Source: Methanohalophilus euhalobius | Lineage (GTDB): Archaea; Halobacteriota; Methanosarcinia; Methanosarcinales; Methanosarcinaceae | Reading direction: 5' to 3' | DNA length: 64,000 bases | Assembly: GCF_900215215.1 (NCBI RefSeq) | Contig: NZ_OBDR01000001.1 | Coordinates: forward strand, 1-64,000 | Shown: positions 36,311 to 46,034 of the stretch, one piece after another | Position numbering within the stretch: the stretch's first letter is position 1 | How the letters are laid out: every line of letters starts with the position of its first letter | The notes under the pieces: model-generated | The model's input: only the letters and a program-made list of their open reading frames with translations | The model's database searches: none | Told to the model about the DNA's origin: nothing | Made by a program: the position numbers and the translations under genes

Positions 36311-36733
36311 ATGAAATCCGGGGGCATATTGGTAGTTGAGGATGAAATGATCGTTGCAATGGGCATAAAACTCAAACTGGAAGAGATGGGCTATACTGTT
36401 TGTGGAATTGTGGCAGATGGGCAAACTGCTATAAATATGGCATCACATTTGAAACCTGATTTGATTTTGATGGATATTGTTCTCAAAGGCAATATAGACG
36501 GAATTGAAGCTGCCAAAGTAATCAAACAGAAATTGGCTCCTCATTTTATTTTCCTTACCGGTATCTCTGACAAAGCCATTTTGCAGCGTGTCCATGAACT
36601 AAAACCAGTGGGAACTATAATGAAACCCTTTGATGACTCACATCTGCGTAATATGATAGAAGCGGCTTTGTCTGAGAATCAATCCTCTTCTGAGGCTTTG
36701 GATTTTTCTGATTCCTGTGTTTTGTCAGGATGA
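36311..36733 (+). CDS. Single-domain response regulator (orphan)
   Basis: A 140-residue CheY-like receiver: VVEDEM for the acidic pair, D55 in LMDIVL as phosphoacceptor, LTG and MKPF for the other conserved residues. A short Ser-rich tail follows. The reading frame is open far upstream, but the ATG at 36311 begins the receiver fold, with GAGGA upstream. It resembles the receiver at 23763 but no kinase is adjacent, so its partner is unknown. Confidence 0.88.
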   Translation: MKSGGILVVEDEMIVAMGIKLKLEEMGYTVCGIVADGQTAINMASHLKPDLILMDIVLKGNIDGIEAAKVIKQKLAPHFIFLTGISDKAILQRVHELKPVGTIMKPFDDSHLRNMIEAALSENQSSSEALDFSDSCVLSG

Positions 36734-36828
36734 AAGAACAAATCGAACCCTGTATGCAAAATTGTTATATTTTTTGTAATCATATACCTATGTCCTGATA
36801 CGTGCTCATAAAATGTTGAGTGTCTTAA

Positions 36829-37353
36829 ATGAAACCAAAATTCGATCAGAGTAGATATATTATCCTTGGCAGTATTGATGGAGTACTGGCAGTACTTGGT
36901 GTTGTCATTGGTGCTTCGAATGTTTCTTCTAACCCTGACCTCATAATAAATGCTGCTCTGGGAGGTGCGCTTGCTCTTGCAATGACCAATGGGCTTGGTT
37001 CTTACCTTGCAGAAAGTGCGGTAGAGTATGGCCATCTTGCTGATCTTGAAAAACCTCTCTTACGCAATCTCGAATCTACAAGTCTTGAAAAAGAAACCCG
37101 CAACAAAATATTGTATGATACTCTAGCACATGGCGGTTCCAGTCTCATTGGTTCTCTTGTGCCGATATTGCCGTTTGTATTTCTGGAAAATTATGCACTG
37201 GAGGTCTCAGTTGGATTAAGTATAATTGTCTTGGCTGCTCTTGGAATGTTTTCCGGCAAAATAGCCCGGCAGAACCTGATACTACATTCTGTCCGAATGG
37301 TCGGGCTTGGGATACTTGTCGTAATTGTTGTAACTGCTTTTGGACTTACATGA
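36829..37353 (+). CDS. VIT1/CCC1-family metal transporter
   Basis: A 174-residue membrane protein with four or five helices. GSIDGVLAVLGVVIGAS is the typical first helix and ALAMTNGLGSYLAES the second, both with the conserved Asp/Gly/Glu positions of VIT/CCC1 iron or manganese transporters. The usual cytosolic metal-binding domain between helices 2 and 3 is short here. Likely iron or manganese efflux from the cytosol; direction and metal are inferred from the family. Confidence 0.85.
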   Translation: MKPKFDQSRYIILGSIDGVLAVLGVVIGASNVSSNPDLIINAALGGALALAMTNGLGSYLAESAVEYGHLADLEKPLLRNLESTSLEKETRNKILYDTLAHGGSSLIGSLVPILPFVFLENYALEVSVGLSIIVLAALGMFSGKIARQNLILHSVRMVGLGILVVIVVTAFGLT

Positions 37354-37354
37354 G

Positions 37355-37807
37355 ATGGATGATGGTAAAATGAAAGACATAACGTATCGTAACATTCTGG
37401 TGCCAATTGATGAAACGAAACTTTCCCAAAAAGTGATAGACAATGCATTGCATATTGCTTCTATGGAAAATGGACGCATTATTGTAATATATGTGGAAGA
37501 GCCAGACAACTTAAAATCATTCCCGGATGAGTTTCAAGAAAAACTTGTCGATCTGATTACTAAGAATATAGAAGCCAATCTGGAATATGCGGCAAAGCAA
37601 TCTGAAATACATGGCATAGAGTTCCATATCCGGGTTGTTAGAGGCAGGAATCCGGGTCGTGAAATTATCAATATTGCAAAGGAAAACAAGGTTGATCTTA
37701 CTGTAATGGGGACAGAATCATTGCGTAGCGATCCTTTTGGAAGTCTCACACGATGGTTGATTGCTGCCGATATAGGGCCTGTACTTGTTATTACTGCGGG
37801 TGACTGA
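37355..37807 (+). CDS. Universal stress protein UspA family
   Basis: A protein of about 150 residues with the UspA fold: YRNILVPIDETKLS at the first strand and VMGTESLRSDPFGSLTRWLIA for the ATP-binding GxS-type loop. It probably binds ATP or AMP and responds to stress, but no specific role is evident. The ATG at 37355 directly follows the stop of the transporter gene (an in-frame ATG at 37370 is an alternative). Confidence 0.87.
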   Translation: MDDGKMKDITYRNILVPIDETKLSQKVIDNALHIASMENGRIIVIYVEEPDNLKSFPDEFQEKLVDLITKNIEANLEYAAKQSEIHGIEFHIRVVRGRNPGREIINIAKENKVDLTVMGTESLRSDPFGSLTRWLIAADIGPVLVITAGD

Positions 37808-37866
37808 AAAATTTTAATCGGTTAAGTTTTATATTCTCTATTAACCATATTGCGCTGATCCCAAAA

Positions 37867-38823
37867 ATGCAGCAATATACTTTACCTCTTTTTATAGTAG
37901 GTCTGATCTTTATTACAAAAGGTGCTGACTGGTTTACCGAGTCTGCAGTCTCAATATCCCAAAAAAGTGGCATTCCTAAAATGATTATAGGAGCGACTAT
38001 TGTTAGTTTCGCAACGACTGCACCGGAATTTGCTGTTTCTGCATATGCTGCCTATCTGGGCCATACAGGTCTGACAGTTGGTAACGCTGTAGGCTCTGCT
38101 ATATGCAATGCTGGCCTGATCCTCGGAGGGGTAATAGTCTTACGCTCGATTCCTGTAGAGGATTCCTCTTTTTTAAAAAGGGGTGCATTTATGATTGTAT
38201 CGGCTTTGCTGCTGATTGTAGTATCCATTGACGGCATGCTCACACCTGTTGATGGTATACTTTTACTGGTAGTTTTTGTTGTTTTTCTCTATTACAATTA
38301 CAGACTTCAATCGCTGCTCTTTGGGACAAATGAAGAAGTTAATGAAGAACTTGGCGAAATATCCAATTCGATTTCAAAAGATGTGGTTTTTTTTGTTCTT
38401 GGTGCTGCTCTTGTGGTGGGTGGCAGTCGTATCCTGATTGATTCCGGTACTGACATTGCTATGTGGCTTGGTGTTCCCGAAATGATAATCGGATTGACCC
38501 TTGTAGCATTTGGGACATCCCTTCCTGAACTGATAACTGCTATTTCAGCTACTCGTAAGGGACATAATGACCTGGCCGTCGGTAACATACTTGGGGCAAA
38601 TACGATGGACATAGCACTTATATTGGGTGCTTCTTCCCTTATCAGTGAACTTCCGATACAGAATCAATCCCTGTACTATGATTTTCCTGCAATGTTGTTA
38701 ATTATGGGAATGATTGTATTTTTTGGATTGACAGGTCGCAAGCTTGCGCGCTGGGAGGGGGCTGTTATCTTAGCCACTTATATTGCATACGTGGGAGGTC
38801 TTTTCTTTTTCTATATGCAATAA
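37867..38823 (+). CDS. Sodium/calcium exchanger (CaCA family, YrbG-like)
   Basis: A 318-residue membrane protein made of two homologous halves of five helices each. The two alpha repeats that bind the cations are clear: GATIVSFATTAPEFAVS in the first half and GLTLVAFGTSLPELITA in the second, each with its conserved Glu. Likely calcium efflux driven by sodium or protons. It follows the UspA gene after about 60 bases. Confidence 0.93.
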   Translation: MQQYTLPLFIVGLIFITKGADWFTESAVSISQKSGIPKMIIGATIVSFATTAPEFAVSAYAAYLGHTGLTVGNAVGSAICNAGLILGGVIVLRSIPVEDSSFLKRGAFMIVSALLLIVVSIDGMLTPVDGILLLVVFVVFLYYNYRLQSLLFGTNEEVNEELGEISNSISKDVVFFVLGAALVVGGSRILIDSGTDIAMWLGVPEMIIGLTLVAFGTSLPELITAISATRKGHNDLAVGNILGANTMDIALILGASSLISELPIQNQSLYYDFPAMLLIMGMIVFFGLTGRKLARWEGAVILATYIAYVGGLFFFYMQ

Positions 38824-38867
38824 ATAAGCAATTGCTTAAATAATAAAATTCACATCAATAGTACTAA

Positions 38868-39425
38868 ATGATACTGCCAACTGCCCAATCCATTAAGCAG
38901 CAAAGAATAGAGCTAGGACTTACACAGAGCGGCCTGGCAAAAAGAGCCGGTGTCAGCCAGCCCCTTATAGCAAGAATAGAGGCGGGTGATGTTGATCCGA
39001 GGCTATCGACCTTGAGAAAAATATTTGATGCTTTTGACCAATCTGAAAAAGAAAAGATATGTGTCAGGAACATCATGCATACCCTTGTGGTTTTTGTATC
39101 TTCCGATGAGTCGGTGGACCATGCAGTCAGTATCATGCAGGAGCATGGTTATTCTCAGGTTCCTGTGATTGATAATGGTGTGCCTGTAGGCAGTATTTCA
39201 GAGGACACGTTTGTCAAGTCAATGGCTGAGAAAAAAACCGCCGTGATATCCAAAATGAAAGTAGGGGATATGATGGGTGAATCTTTTCCGGCAGTTTCTC
39301 CTGAGGCTGATATTGGTATTGTATCTACACTGCTGGAGCGCTATCCTGCAGTTCTGGTGCTTGAAAAGGGAGTTGCTATCGGATTTATCACCAAGCACGA
39401 CATAATTAAGTTGCTACATGGATAA
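38868..39425 (+). CDS. XRE-HTH regulator with two CBS domains
   Basis: A 185-residue protein: an N-terminal XRE helix-turn-helix (about 8-62, LTQSGLAKRAGVSQPLIARIE) joined to a CBS-domain pair (about 67-185; SQVPVIDNGVPVGSIS and AVLVLEKGVAIGFITKHD). CBS pairs often bind adenine nucleotides or SAM, so this looks like a regulator responding to energy state. The same layout is widespread in methanogens. Targets are unknown. Confidence 0.9.
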   Translation: MILPTAQSIKQQRIELGLTQSGLAKRAGVSQPLIARIEAGDVDPRLSTLRKIFDAFDQSEKEKICVRNIMHTLVVFVSSDESVDHAVSIMQEHGYSQVPVIDNGVPVGSISEDTFVKSMAEKKTAVISKMKVGDMMGESFPAVSPEADIGIVSTLLERYPAVLVLEKGVAIGFITKHDIIKLLHG

Positions 39426-39512
39426 TTTTGTTAATTCTGACTGTTTAACTACAGTTAAATATTAGCGCTACATTAGGTGTGGATTAGTTAAAAAACTATT
39501 AGAGGAAAGTCT

Positions 39513-40658
39513 ATGGACCTTGAAGATAATTTATTAATGATGCCGGGCCCGGTACCAGTACCCCCCAGGGTTCTCAGGGCAATGTCCAAACCGATGATCA
39601 ATCATCGTGGAGCACAATTTTCTGGAATATATGATGACTGTCGTCGTATTCTTGCTGACGTATTCGAGACAGAAAATGATATTTTTGTGTTAAGTAGTTC
39701 AGGTACCGCTTCTATGGAAGCTGCTGTAGGTTGTATCGCAGACAAAGATGACAGGATAATCTCCATTGAGAATGGTAAATTCGGGGAGCGTTTCAAGGAT
39801 ATTGCATCCAGATACGGTTCTGTCGTTCCTCTGGAATTTGAATGGGGTTCTTCCGTGGACCTGGATATGCTTGAAGCACAACTTCAGGAAGGAGCAAAGG
39901 CCGTTACCATGGTTCACAACGAAACCTCCACAGGTATACTGAATCCTGCAGAACAGGTCGGCAAGCTGGCAAAGAAATATGGGTCCCTGTTTGTAATGGA
40001 TGGCGTAACCTCCCTGGGTGGAGATAATGTATTTGTAGATGATTGGGGAGTTGATGTAGCAGTGGTTGGTTCCCAGAAATGTATTGGTGCACCACCAGGT
40101 CTTTCCATGCTTTCTGTAAGTGAAGCTGCATTTGACGCAATGGAAAAAGAAAGCCTTCCTTATTATCTTGATCTCAAAGCCTGTAAAAAGAGTGCTGACA
40201 AGGAAAAAACACAAACTCCTTACACACCTGCCATTCCTCTTTTCTACGCCCTGCAGGAATCCCTTCATATAATTGAAGAAGAGGGAATGGATGCCAGGAT
40301 AGAAAGGCACCATAAGGGTGCAGCTGCTGTGCGTGCGGCGATGGATGCAATGGGTATCGAGATGTTCCCGCAGCTCAATGAATACAGTGCATATTCCAAC
40401 ACTGTCTCGGCAATGAAGGCCCCGGCGGGTATGGACAGCGAAACCCTTAAAAAAGAAATGATGAAATCCGGAATTACAATTGCAGGCGGACAGGCCCATC
40501 TTAAGGGCAAGATTTTCCGTATTGGAAATATGGGCAATGTAAGTTACAGGGATATTCTCAGTACTCTCCAGCAGATTGAGGTAGTATTCAAGAAGAGGGG
40601 AGTGGTTTCAGACCTGGGTCCTGCAACAGAAGCTGCAATTGAAGTATTGTGTAAATGA
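39513..40658 (+). CDS. Class V aminotransferase (alanine-glyoxylate / serine-pyruvate type)
   Basis: A 381-residue PLP enzyme. The N-terminus PGPVPVPPRVL and the lysine in VGSQKCIGAPPG (the PLP Schiff base) are typical of the alanine-glyoxylate aminotransferase group. In methanogens the natural substrate pair of such enzymes is usually not established; it could serve serine or alanine metabolism. GAGGAAAG before the ATG is a good ribosome binding site. It lies six bases upstream of ribC, so it belongs to the riboflavin transcription unit. Confidence 0.88.
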   Translation: MDLEDNLLMMPGPVPVPPRVLRAMSKPMINHRGAQFSGIYDDCRRILADVFETENDIFVLSSSGTASMEAAVGCIADKDDRIISIENGKFGERFKDIASRYGSVVPLEFEWGSSVDLDMLEAQLQEGAKAVTMVHNETSTGILNPAEQVGKLAKKYGSLFVMDGVTSLGGDNVFVDDWGVDVAVVGSQKCIGAPPGLSMLSVSEAAFDAMEKESLPYYLDLKACKKSADKEKTQTPYTPAIPLFYALQESLHIIEEEGMDARIERHHKGAAAVRAAMDAMGIEMFPQLNEYSAYSNTVSAMKAPAGMDSETLKKEMMKSGITIAGGQAHLKGKIFRIGNMGNVSYRDILSTLQQIEVVFKKRGVVSDLGPATEAAIEVLCK

Positions 40659-41129
<471 letters not shown>

Positions 41130-41192
41130 GGGTTTGATTTTATAATTTATAAGTATGATTAGGAAGCAAAATCTGCATTGGAGAACAATATA

Positions 41193-41597
41193 ATGACAAT
41201 CAGACTGGGATTTGTGGTAGCGGAGTTTAACAGGGATCTGACCTACCAGATGGAATTGCTTGGTATAGAACATGCGAAATTCCTGGGCGCGGAAGTGACA
41301 GATACCGTTCTTGTGCCCGGTGTTTACGATATGCCGCTTGCAATCAAGAAACTTTGTGAAAAGGATGATATCGATGCAGTTGTAACCATTGGTTCGGTGA
41401 TAGAAGGTGCCACAGGTCACGATGAGATAGTGGTCCAGCATGCCTCAAGAAAGATTACCGACCTTTCTCTGGAATACAACAAGCCTGTCACTCTGGGCAT
41501 TGCAGGTCCCGGTATGAGTCGCATGGAGGCTCACCAGAGGGTCGATTATGCCAAGAGGGCTGTAGAGGCTGCGGTAAAACTTATCAGGCGTCTCTAA
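41193..41597 (+). CDS. ribH: 6,7-dimethyl-8-ribityllumazine synthase
   Basis: This enzyme (134 residues) supplies the substrate of riboflavin synthase. The signature regions [28 protein letters not shown] and [14 protein letters not shown] are present. The ATG at 41193 is chosen over an upstream in-frame TTG (41178) because GGAG lies at 41180-41183, nine bases before it. Some 63 bases separate it from ribC. Confidence 0.94.
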   Translation: MTIRLGFVVAEFNRDLTYQMELLGIEHAKFLGAEVTDTVLVPGVYDMPLAIKKLCEKDDIDAVVTIGSVIEGATGHDEIVVQHASRKITDLSLEYNKPVTLGIAGPGMSRMEAHQRVDYAKRAVEAAVKLIRRL

Positions 41598-41618
41598 ATC
41601 TATTCATAGGGGCTATTA

Positions 41619-42761
41619 ATGGCATCTTCAAGATTGGCCCGAGTGGCTGAATCCCCGACAATCCGTATAGCCAATATAGCAAATAAGCTCAAGCATGACG
41701 GCATTGATGTAATTAGTTTCAGTCTGGGTGAACCTGATTTTGATACTCCCGGCCACATCAGTGATGCTGCATGCAAGGCGCTTTATAGCGGAGAAACTCA
41801 TTATTCTCCCTCTGCGGGTATCAAACCGCTGCGCGAAGCTATAGCCAAAAAATTACAAACAGAGAACAATCTGAATTTGGATGCATCCAATGTGATGGTT
41901 ACACCGGGAGCCAAACAGGCAATCTTCGAAGTTATGATGTCTGTACTTGATGATGGCGATGAGGCTGTCCTGTTCGACCCTGCCTGGGTTTCCTATGAAC
42001 CATGTATCAAATTTGCAGGAGCAAATCCTAAATGGGTGTCTACAGATCCGGAAAATGGCTTTCTTCCTTATGATATTGGAGATCACATTACAGATAAAAC
42101 TCGCCTGATAGTTGTCAATTCCCCTTGCAATCCCTCAGGTGGTGTATTTGGCAAGGACAAATTAAAGGAAATAGCAGACCTTGCCATTGATCATAATCTG
42201 CTGGTTCTCTCCGATGAGATTTATGAGAAGATACTTTATGATGAAAAACACTACAGTATCGGTGCTATGGAAGGGATGCAGGACCGCACTATTACTGTAA
42301 ATGGCTTTTCCAAATCATATGCGATGACAGGCTGGAGGCTAGGTTATGTCGCTGCCAATGAAGCTTTCCTCCATGATTTCCAGAAAATCCAGTCACATTC
42401 TGTCAGCAGTGCTACAACGTTTGCTCAATATGGTGCCATTGAGGCACTGGAAGGTGACCAGCAACCTGTTGAGGACATGGTAGCCGAATTCAGGCAACGT
42501 CGCGATATCCTTGTAGATGGGTTGAATGATATCGGTATACATTGCAGCCGTCCCAGGGGTGCATTCTATGCATTTGCGGATGTAAGCGAGTATGGGGATG
42601 GTGAAGAGATTGCTGAGAAATTACTTTCAGATGCCCACGTTGCTGCTACTCCCGGTTCGGCTTTTGGCCCAAGTGGTAACAATTTCATGAGGCTTTCATA
42701 TGCCATTTCACAGGAAAGGATAAGAGAAGCTCTTGAAAGGATTGAGAATTGCCTTTTATAA
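41619..42761 (+). CDS. Class I aminotransferase (aspartate aminotransferase type)
   Basis: A 380-residue PLP enzyme of aminotransferase class I. FSLGEPDFDTPGHI at the start, VVNSPCNPSGG for cofactor binding, and the lysine in NGFSKSYAMTGWRLGY are diagnostic. Substrate is probably aspartate/2-oxoglutarate or a related pair. It ends convergent with ribL, overlapping it by six bases. Confidence 0.92.
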   Translation: MASSRLARVAESPTIRIANIANKLKHDGIDVISFSLGEPDFDTPGHISDAACKALYSGETHYSPSAGIKPLREAIAKKLQTENNLNLDASNVMVTPGAKQAIFEVMMSVLDDGDEAVLFDPAWVSYEPCIKFAGANPKWVSTDPENGFLPYDIGDHITDKTRLIVVNSPCNPSGGVFGKDKLKEIADLAIDHNLLVLSDEIYEKILYDEKHYSIGAMEGMQDRTITVNGFSKSYAMTGWRLGYVAANEAFLHDFQKIQSHSVSSATTFAQYGAIEALEGDQQPVEDMVAEFRQRRDILVDGLNDIGIHCSRPRGAFYAFADVSEYGDGEEIAEKLLSDAHVAATPGSAFGPSGNNFMRLSYAISQERIREALERIENCLL

Positions 42762-43184
42762 TTCTGTTCTCTTTCTTTCCAGGATTCTTTTTATAATTCT
42801 GCCACTGCTGCAAAAGGGACATTGCCGGGGCTTTCCGAGGCGAACTACCTTTGTCTTGAATCCTCTTTTTTGAAGTTTATCTTCGAGTTCGTTTTCATCG
42901 AATACCTGGTCGTGGCCCAGTACGATAATATCCGGTTGTACCTCTTCGAGGGGTTTGAACATATCTTCTTCGCTTCCCAGCAGGGCATGGTCCACAACCT
43001 TTAAAGCTTTAACCATTTCAAGCCGCTGTTTTTCAGGAACTATGGGTTTAGGCTTATGTTCAATTGTTGAGTCCCGTGCAACAAGGACATATAGTTCACT
43101 GCCATACTTCCGGGCCTGTTCCAAATAGTAGAGATGCCCCGGGTGAAGTATATCAAAGGTTCCTGTTGCAAGTATGCGTGTCAA
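42756..43184 (-). CDS. ribL: FAD synthase, archaeal nucleotidyltransferase type
   Basis: RibL adenylates FMN to FAD. The 142-residue protein has the cytidylyltransferase motif TGTFDILHPGH, with the HxGH signature, and the archaeal C-terminal Cys pair (CPFC). The reading frame is open from a GTG at 43208, but homologues begin with TRILATGTFD; the in-frame TTG at 43184, preceded by GGTGATG, is preferred. It is convergent with the class I aminotransferase, completing a local riboflavin-to-FAD set with ribC and ribH. Confidence 0.9.
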   Translation of the reverse strand: MTRILATGTFDILHPGHLYYLEQARKYGSELYVLVARDSTIEHKPKPIVPEKQRLEMVKALKVVDHALLGSEEDMFKPLEEVQPDIIVLGHDQVFDENELEDKLQKRGFKTKVVRLGKPRQCPFCSSGRIIKRILERKRTEL

Positions 43185-43263
43185 TTCATCACCTGAATAA
43201 TTGTCCACTAAAGAATGGAATTACCTTTAATAACTTTATGGAAATGGCCCGTATACTTTTCGG

Positions 43264-44043
43264 TCAATATAACTCCTTTTTGAAATTGCTGTAGCACTGC
43301 TTTAATGTGTTCAGGTTTGCCGGCACATGCAGTATATCAAAGTCAAATAAATCCGCGAACTCATCGACCTTTTGATGGAAATCCTCTTCGTAATTAATTC
43401 CTGTGTCAACCTTTGCTACATGCTTGTAACCTATTTCATTAAAGACATATCTCGATGTTTCAATGTCGTTTTTATCTTTGCTAAATCCTGAAGAAACGAG
43501 CATATCCCTCCAGTTAGCTGCCCACATGGGGGTCAGGAAAAAAGTCCCCTCTCCTTTGAAACTCTTGAGGGTGTCAAGATATTTCTGTCTGCCGCCAAGC
43601 ACGGCACCAATACAGTCATCGATTGTTTCCCCGTTATTTTCTCTTAGTATTCCCACCGGACAGGGATGATCGGCAAAATCCTGCTCTATGTCTGACAGTA
43701 CATTGCCACACAATCCGTAAAAAAGTAAGATACCATCGGAGATGGGTGTCAATCTCTTGGTATTTGTGTACACCTCGTCCTTGAGATTTTTTGGGATTGC
43801 ATGCAGGGCAAATTCAAGTATCTGGATAACTATATTGAATTGGTTATCAGGCAATGGGTTATTCAGCAAATTCACCATGGTTTTTGTTTCAACATCCACT
43901 CCTGCTTTGTTGAGTTTGTCCCTGATACCATAAGATTCATCATTTTCGACTATGATCACATTGTCTACCGAATTATCCTCTTCTATGAGATATGCTATCT
44001 CATTTTCGAACATTCTGCAGGCTATTATTGTTAGAGTTGACAG
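43264..44043 (-). CDS. DUF1638 family protein
   Basis: A protein of about 259 residues common in methylotrophic methanogens and of unknown role. Segments such as LFYGLCGN and LTPMWAANWRDML are typical of the family. An ATG at 44013 gives 249 residues but cuts off the first strand: upstream codons read TLTIIACRMFENE, the usual family start. There is no ATG, GTG or TTG there; a CTG at 44041-44043 lies just after GGTGAT and could be the start. If not, the ATG at 44013 is used and the first strand is lost. Confidence 0.75.
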   Translation of the reverse strand: MSTLTIIACRMFENEIAYLIEEDNSVDNVIIVENDESYGIRDKLNKAGVDVETKTMVNLLNNPLPDNQFNIVIQILEFALHAIPKNLKDEVYTNTKRLTPISDGILLFYGLCGNVLSDIEQDFADHPCPVGILRENNGETIDDCIGAVLGGRQKYLDTLKSFKGEGTFFLTPMWAANWRDMLVSSGFSKDKNDIETSRYVFNEIGYKHVAKVDTGINYEEDFHQKVDEFADLFDFDILHVPANLNTLKQCYSNFKKELY

Positions 44044-44102
44044 GTTAAATCACCTGTATAAAATAGAAAAGGGAAAGGATTTAAAGATTGCGCCTTTTGG
44101 TC

Positions 44103-45701
44103 TTATCTTTTGATGTATCCCCTGTAACATCTGTCGAGGTGTTCTTCTGGCATTGGTTTGGTAGCAAGGCTTACTACTACGGCGGTAATGGCTGCAATCG
44201 GTGTGGCAACAAGGATCGGGTCCACAACGGTCCAGGTGCCGGTGAGCAGGGTTTCCATTCCAAAAATAGCCTGTGATATTCCCAGGGGAGCCGCTTCCTT
44301 TGCATGGACAAAAGCCAGCCAGAAAAGGCTGCTGAATGTCCCTGCGAGAAGACTTGCAATCGCTCCTTCCCTGGTCATACGCGGCCAGAACAGTGCTCCT
44401 GCATAGGCGGGCAGGAAGGCAGCCGCGCACAGACCAAAGAAAATAGCTGTACCACGGGCAATAATGCTGATTGGCAGCATGTAGGCAAGGATAACACTCA
44501 ATATGATTGTAACAGCGATTCCCAGTCTGGTTACGGATATGGTCTTTCCGGATTTACCACCTTTGAGGAACTCTTTGTAGAAGTCATGACCAATAGCAGT
44601 TCCCATTGTGTGATATTGGGAACTGAGGGTTGACATAGCAGCCGCCAGCAGGGTTACCATGAATATTGCAACGAAAAGGTCCGGTGTGGCACTGTTTATG
44701 TACTCTGGGATAATGCGGTCCATATTACCGCCTGCTACATCCAATGCAAGCTGGCCTTGTGTATCGAGGAAATACACATTGGAAAGGGCACCGACTATAT
44801 AGGCAACTCCTGCCATCATGAGGATAAAAGGCCCGCCGGCAAATACTGCCCTGTTGAGGGATTTTTTGCTATCTACTGTCATGAATCGCACGGCCAGCTG
44901 TGGTTGTGCCAGTACACCGATTCCCACGCCGAGTATAATTGTAGATACCATAGTCCACCATATCGGTGTGCCAAATGCAGGCATTGATGTCCATCCAGTA
45001 TGTCCACCTGCGACTAAACCTGCCGGCACCATGGATGACATGTCGGTGAGGGCCTGGTGAGCTTCCGTGATTCCACCGAGGTTAGCATAGGTTAGTATAA
45101 GCAGTATTGTCATGCCCCCAAGCATCAGGGTTCCCTGCATGGCGTCTGTGTACATCACTGCCAGTAAACCTCCTGTGATCACATAGGCTGCAACAATAAT
45201 AGTGAGGATAAATACTGCCACGTCATAATTGATTCCCAGGGATGTTTCCATGAACCGGGCTCCTCCGATTAGTACAATCCCTGCATAAAGGGGCATGAAC
45301 ACTCCTATCAAAGCACCTGAAAAACCCTGTATGAATTTTGAGTTGAAACGTTTGCCCAGCAGTTCAGGGAATGTGACAGCTCCCAGGTTCACACCTATAC
45401 GCCGTGTGCGTGATCCGAAAAGGACAAAGGCCACAAAGATTCCCACCACGATGTTCATGAAGACAAGCCACAGTGTTCCCATTCCTAAAGTTGCGGAAAC
45501 TCCTCCAAAACCAACGATTGCCGAGGTACTGACAAATGCCGCTCCATAGGATAGGGCCAGTATGTACGGATGCACTTTCCGCCCCGCCAGCATGTAATCG
45601 TCAACTTCTTTTGTGCGCTTGTATGCAATCCATCCGCAATAGAAGACTATCATCAGATAGACCAGAACGATTACACCAAGAACGACCGGACTTACAGGCA
45701 A
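44103..45701 (-). CDS. Sodium/solute symporter (SSS family)
   Basis: A 532-residue transporter with about 13 membrane segments. The SSS core motif (GGLLAVMYTDAMQGTLM) and the N-terminal EVDDYMLAGR are present. The substrate is unknown; proline, glycine betaine or an organic acid are possible. The start is TTG at 45701, within the end of the small upstream gene, and its ribosome binding site (GAGGAGGAAGAGG) lies in the Glu-rich tail of that gene, so translation is coupled. Confidence 0.9.
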   Translation of the reverse strand: MPVSPVVLGVIVLVYLMIVFYCGWIAYKRTKEVDDYMLAGRKVHPYILALSYGAAFVSTSAIVGFGGVSATLGMGTLWLVFMNIVVGIFVAFVLFGSRTRRIGVNLGAVTFPELLGKRFNSKFIQGFSGALIGVFMPLYAGIVLIGGARFMETSLGINYDVAVFILTIIVAAYVITGGLLAVMYTDAMQGTLMLGGMTILLILTYANLGGITEAHQALTDMSSMVPAGLVAGGHTGWTSMPAFGTPIWWTMVSTIILGVGIGVLAQPQLAVRFMTVDSKKSLNRAVFAGGPFILMMAGVAYIVGALSNVYFLDTQGQLALDVAGGNMDRIIPEYINSATPDLFVAIFMVTLLAAAMSTLSSQYHTMGTAIGHDFYKEFLKGGKSGKTISVTRLGIAVTIILSVILAYMLPISIIARGTAIFFGLCAAAFLPAYAGALFWPRMTREGAIASLLAGTFSSLFWLAFVHAKEAAPLGISQAIFGMETLLTGTWTVVDPILVATPIAAITAVVVSLATKPMPEEHLDRCYRGYIKR

Positions 45702-45814
45702 TCCTCTTCCTCCTCTTCATTCCATTTTGCAATTCCATATGCCATGCAGGCGATGGCACTTATTATGCACAGAACATATGCACTCCATATGTAGGGGTCC
45801 TCTATGCCCAACAA
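45692..45814 (-). CDS. Symporter small accessory protein
   Basis: A 40-residue protein beginning LGIEDPYIWSAYV and ending in five Glu residues, Asp, Cys and Leu. It has one membrane helix (about residues 9-29). It looks like the small accessory peptides often encoded upstream of SSS symporters. A TTG start (45814) follows GAGGTG after five bases. It overlaps the symporter gene by 10 bases. Its acidic tail codons double as the symporter's Shine-Dalgarno sequence. Confidence 0.75.
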   Translation of the reverse strand: MLGIEDPYIWSAYVLCIISAIACMAYGIAKWNEEEEEDCL

Positions 45815-46034
45815 TTTTACACCTCTTTTATACTGAGGGGTGTTAGCAAGTAACATACTTGAACTTTTCGAAATGAACAGAGTAAACAGGGATTTAACTA
45901 ACGGACCAAAAGTTATTTATTGAAAAATAGCAAAAAAGTAAAATTAAGTATTACAATAGATGTTTTTTGTAATACTATGTCTGTTTTGCAGACCCTAAAG
46001 GGCGTTGTTGTCAGACCACGCCTCCTCCCTTCTT

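Noticed and set aside
39699-40499. 266-codon minus-strand frame opposite the class V aminotransferase
   Set aside because: Antisense shadow: biased toward His, Cys and Phe and without a known fold.
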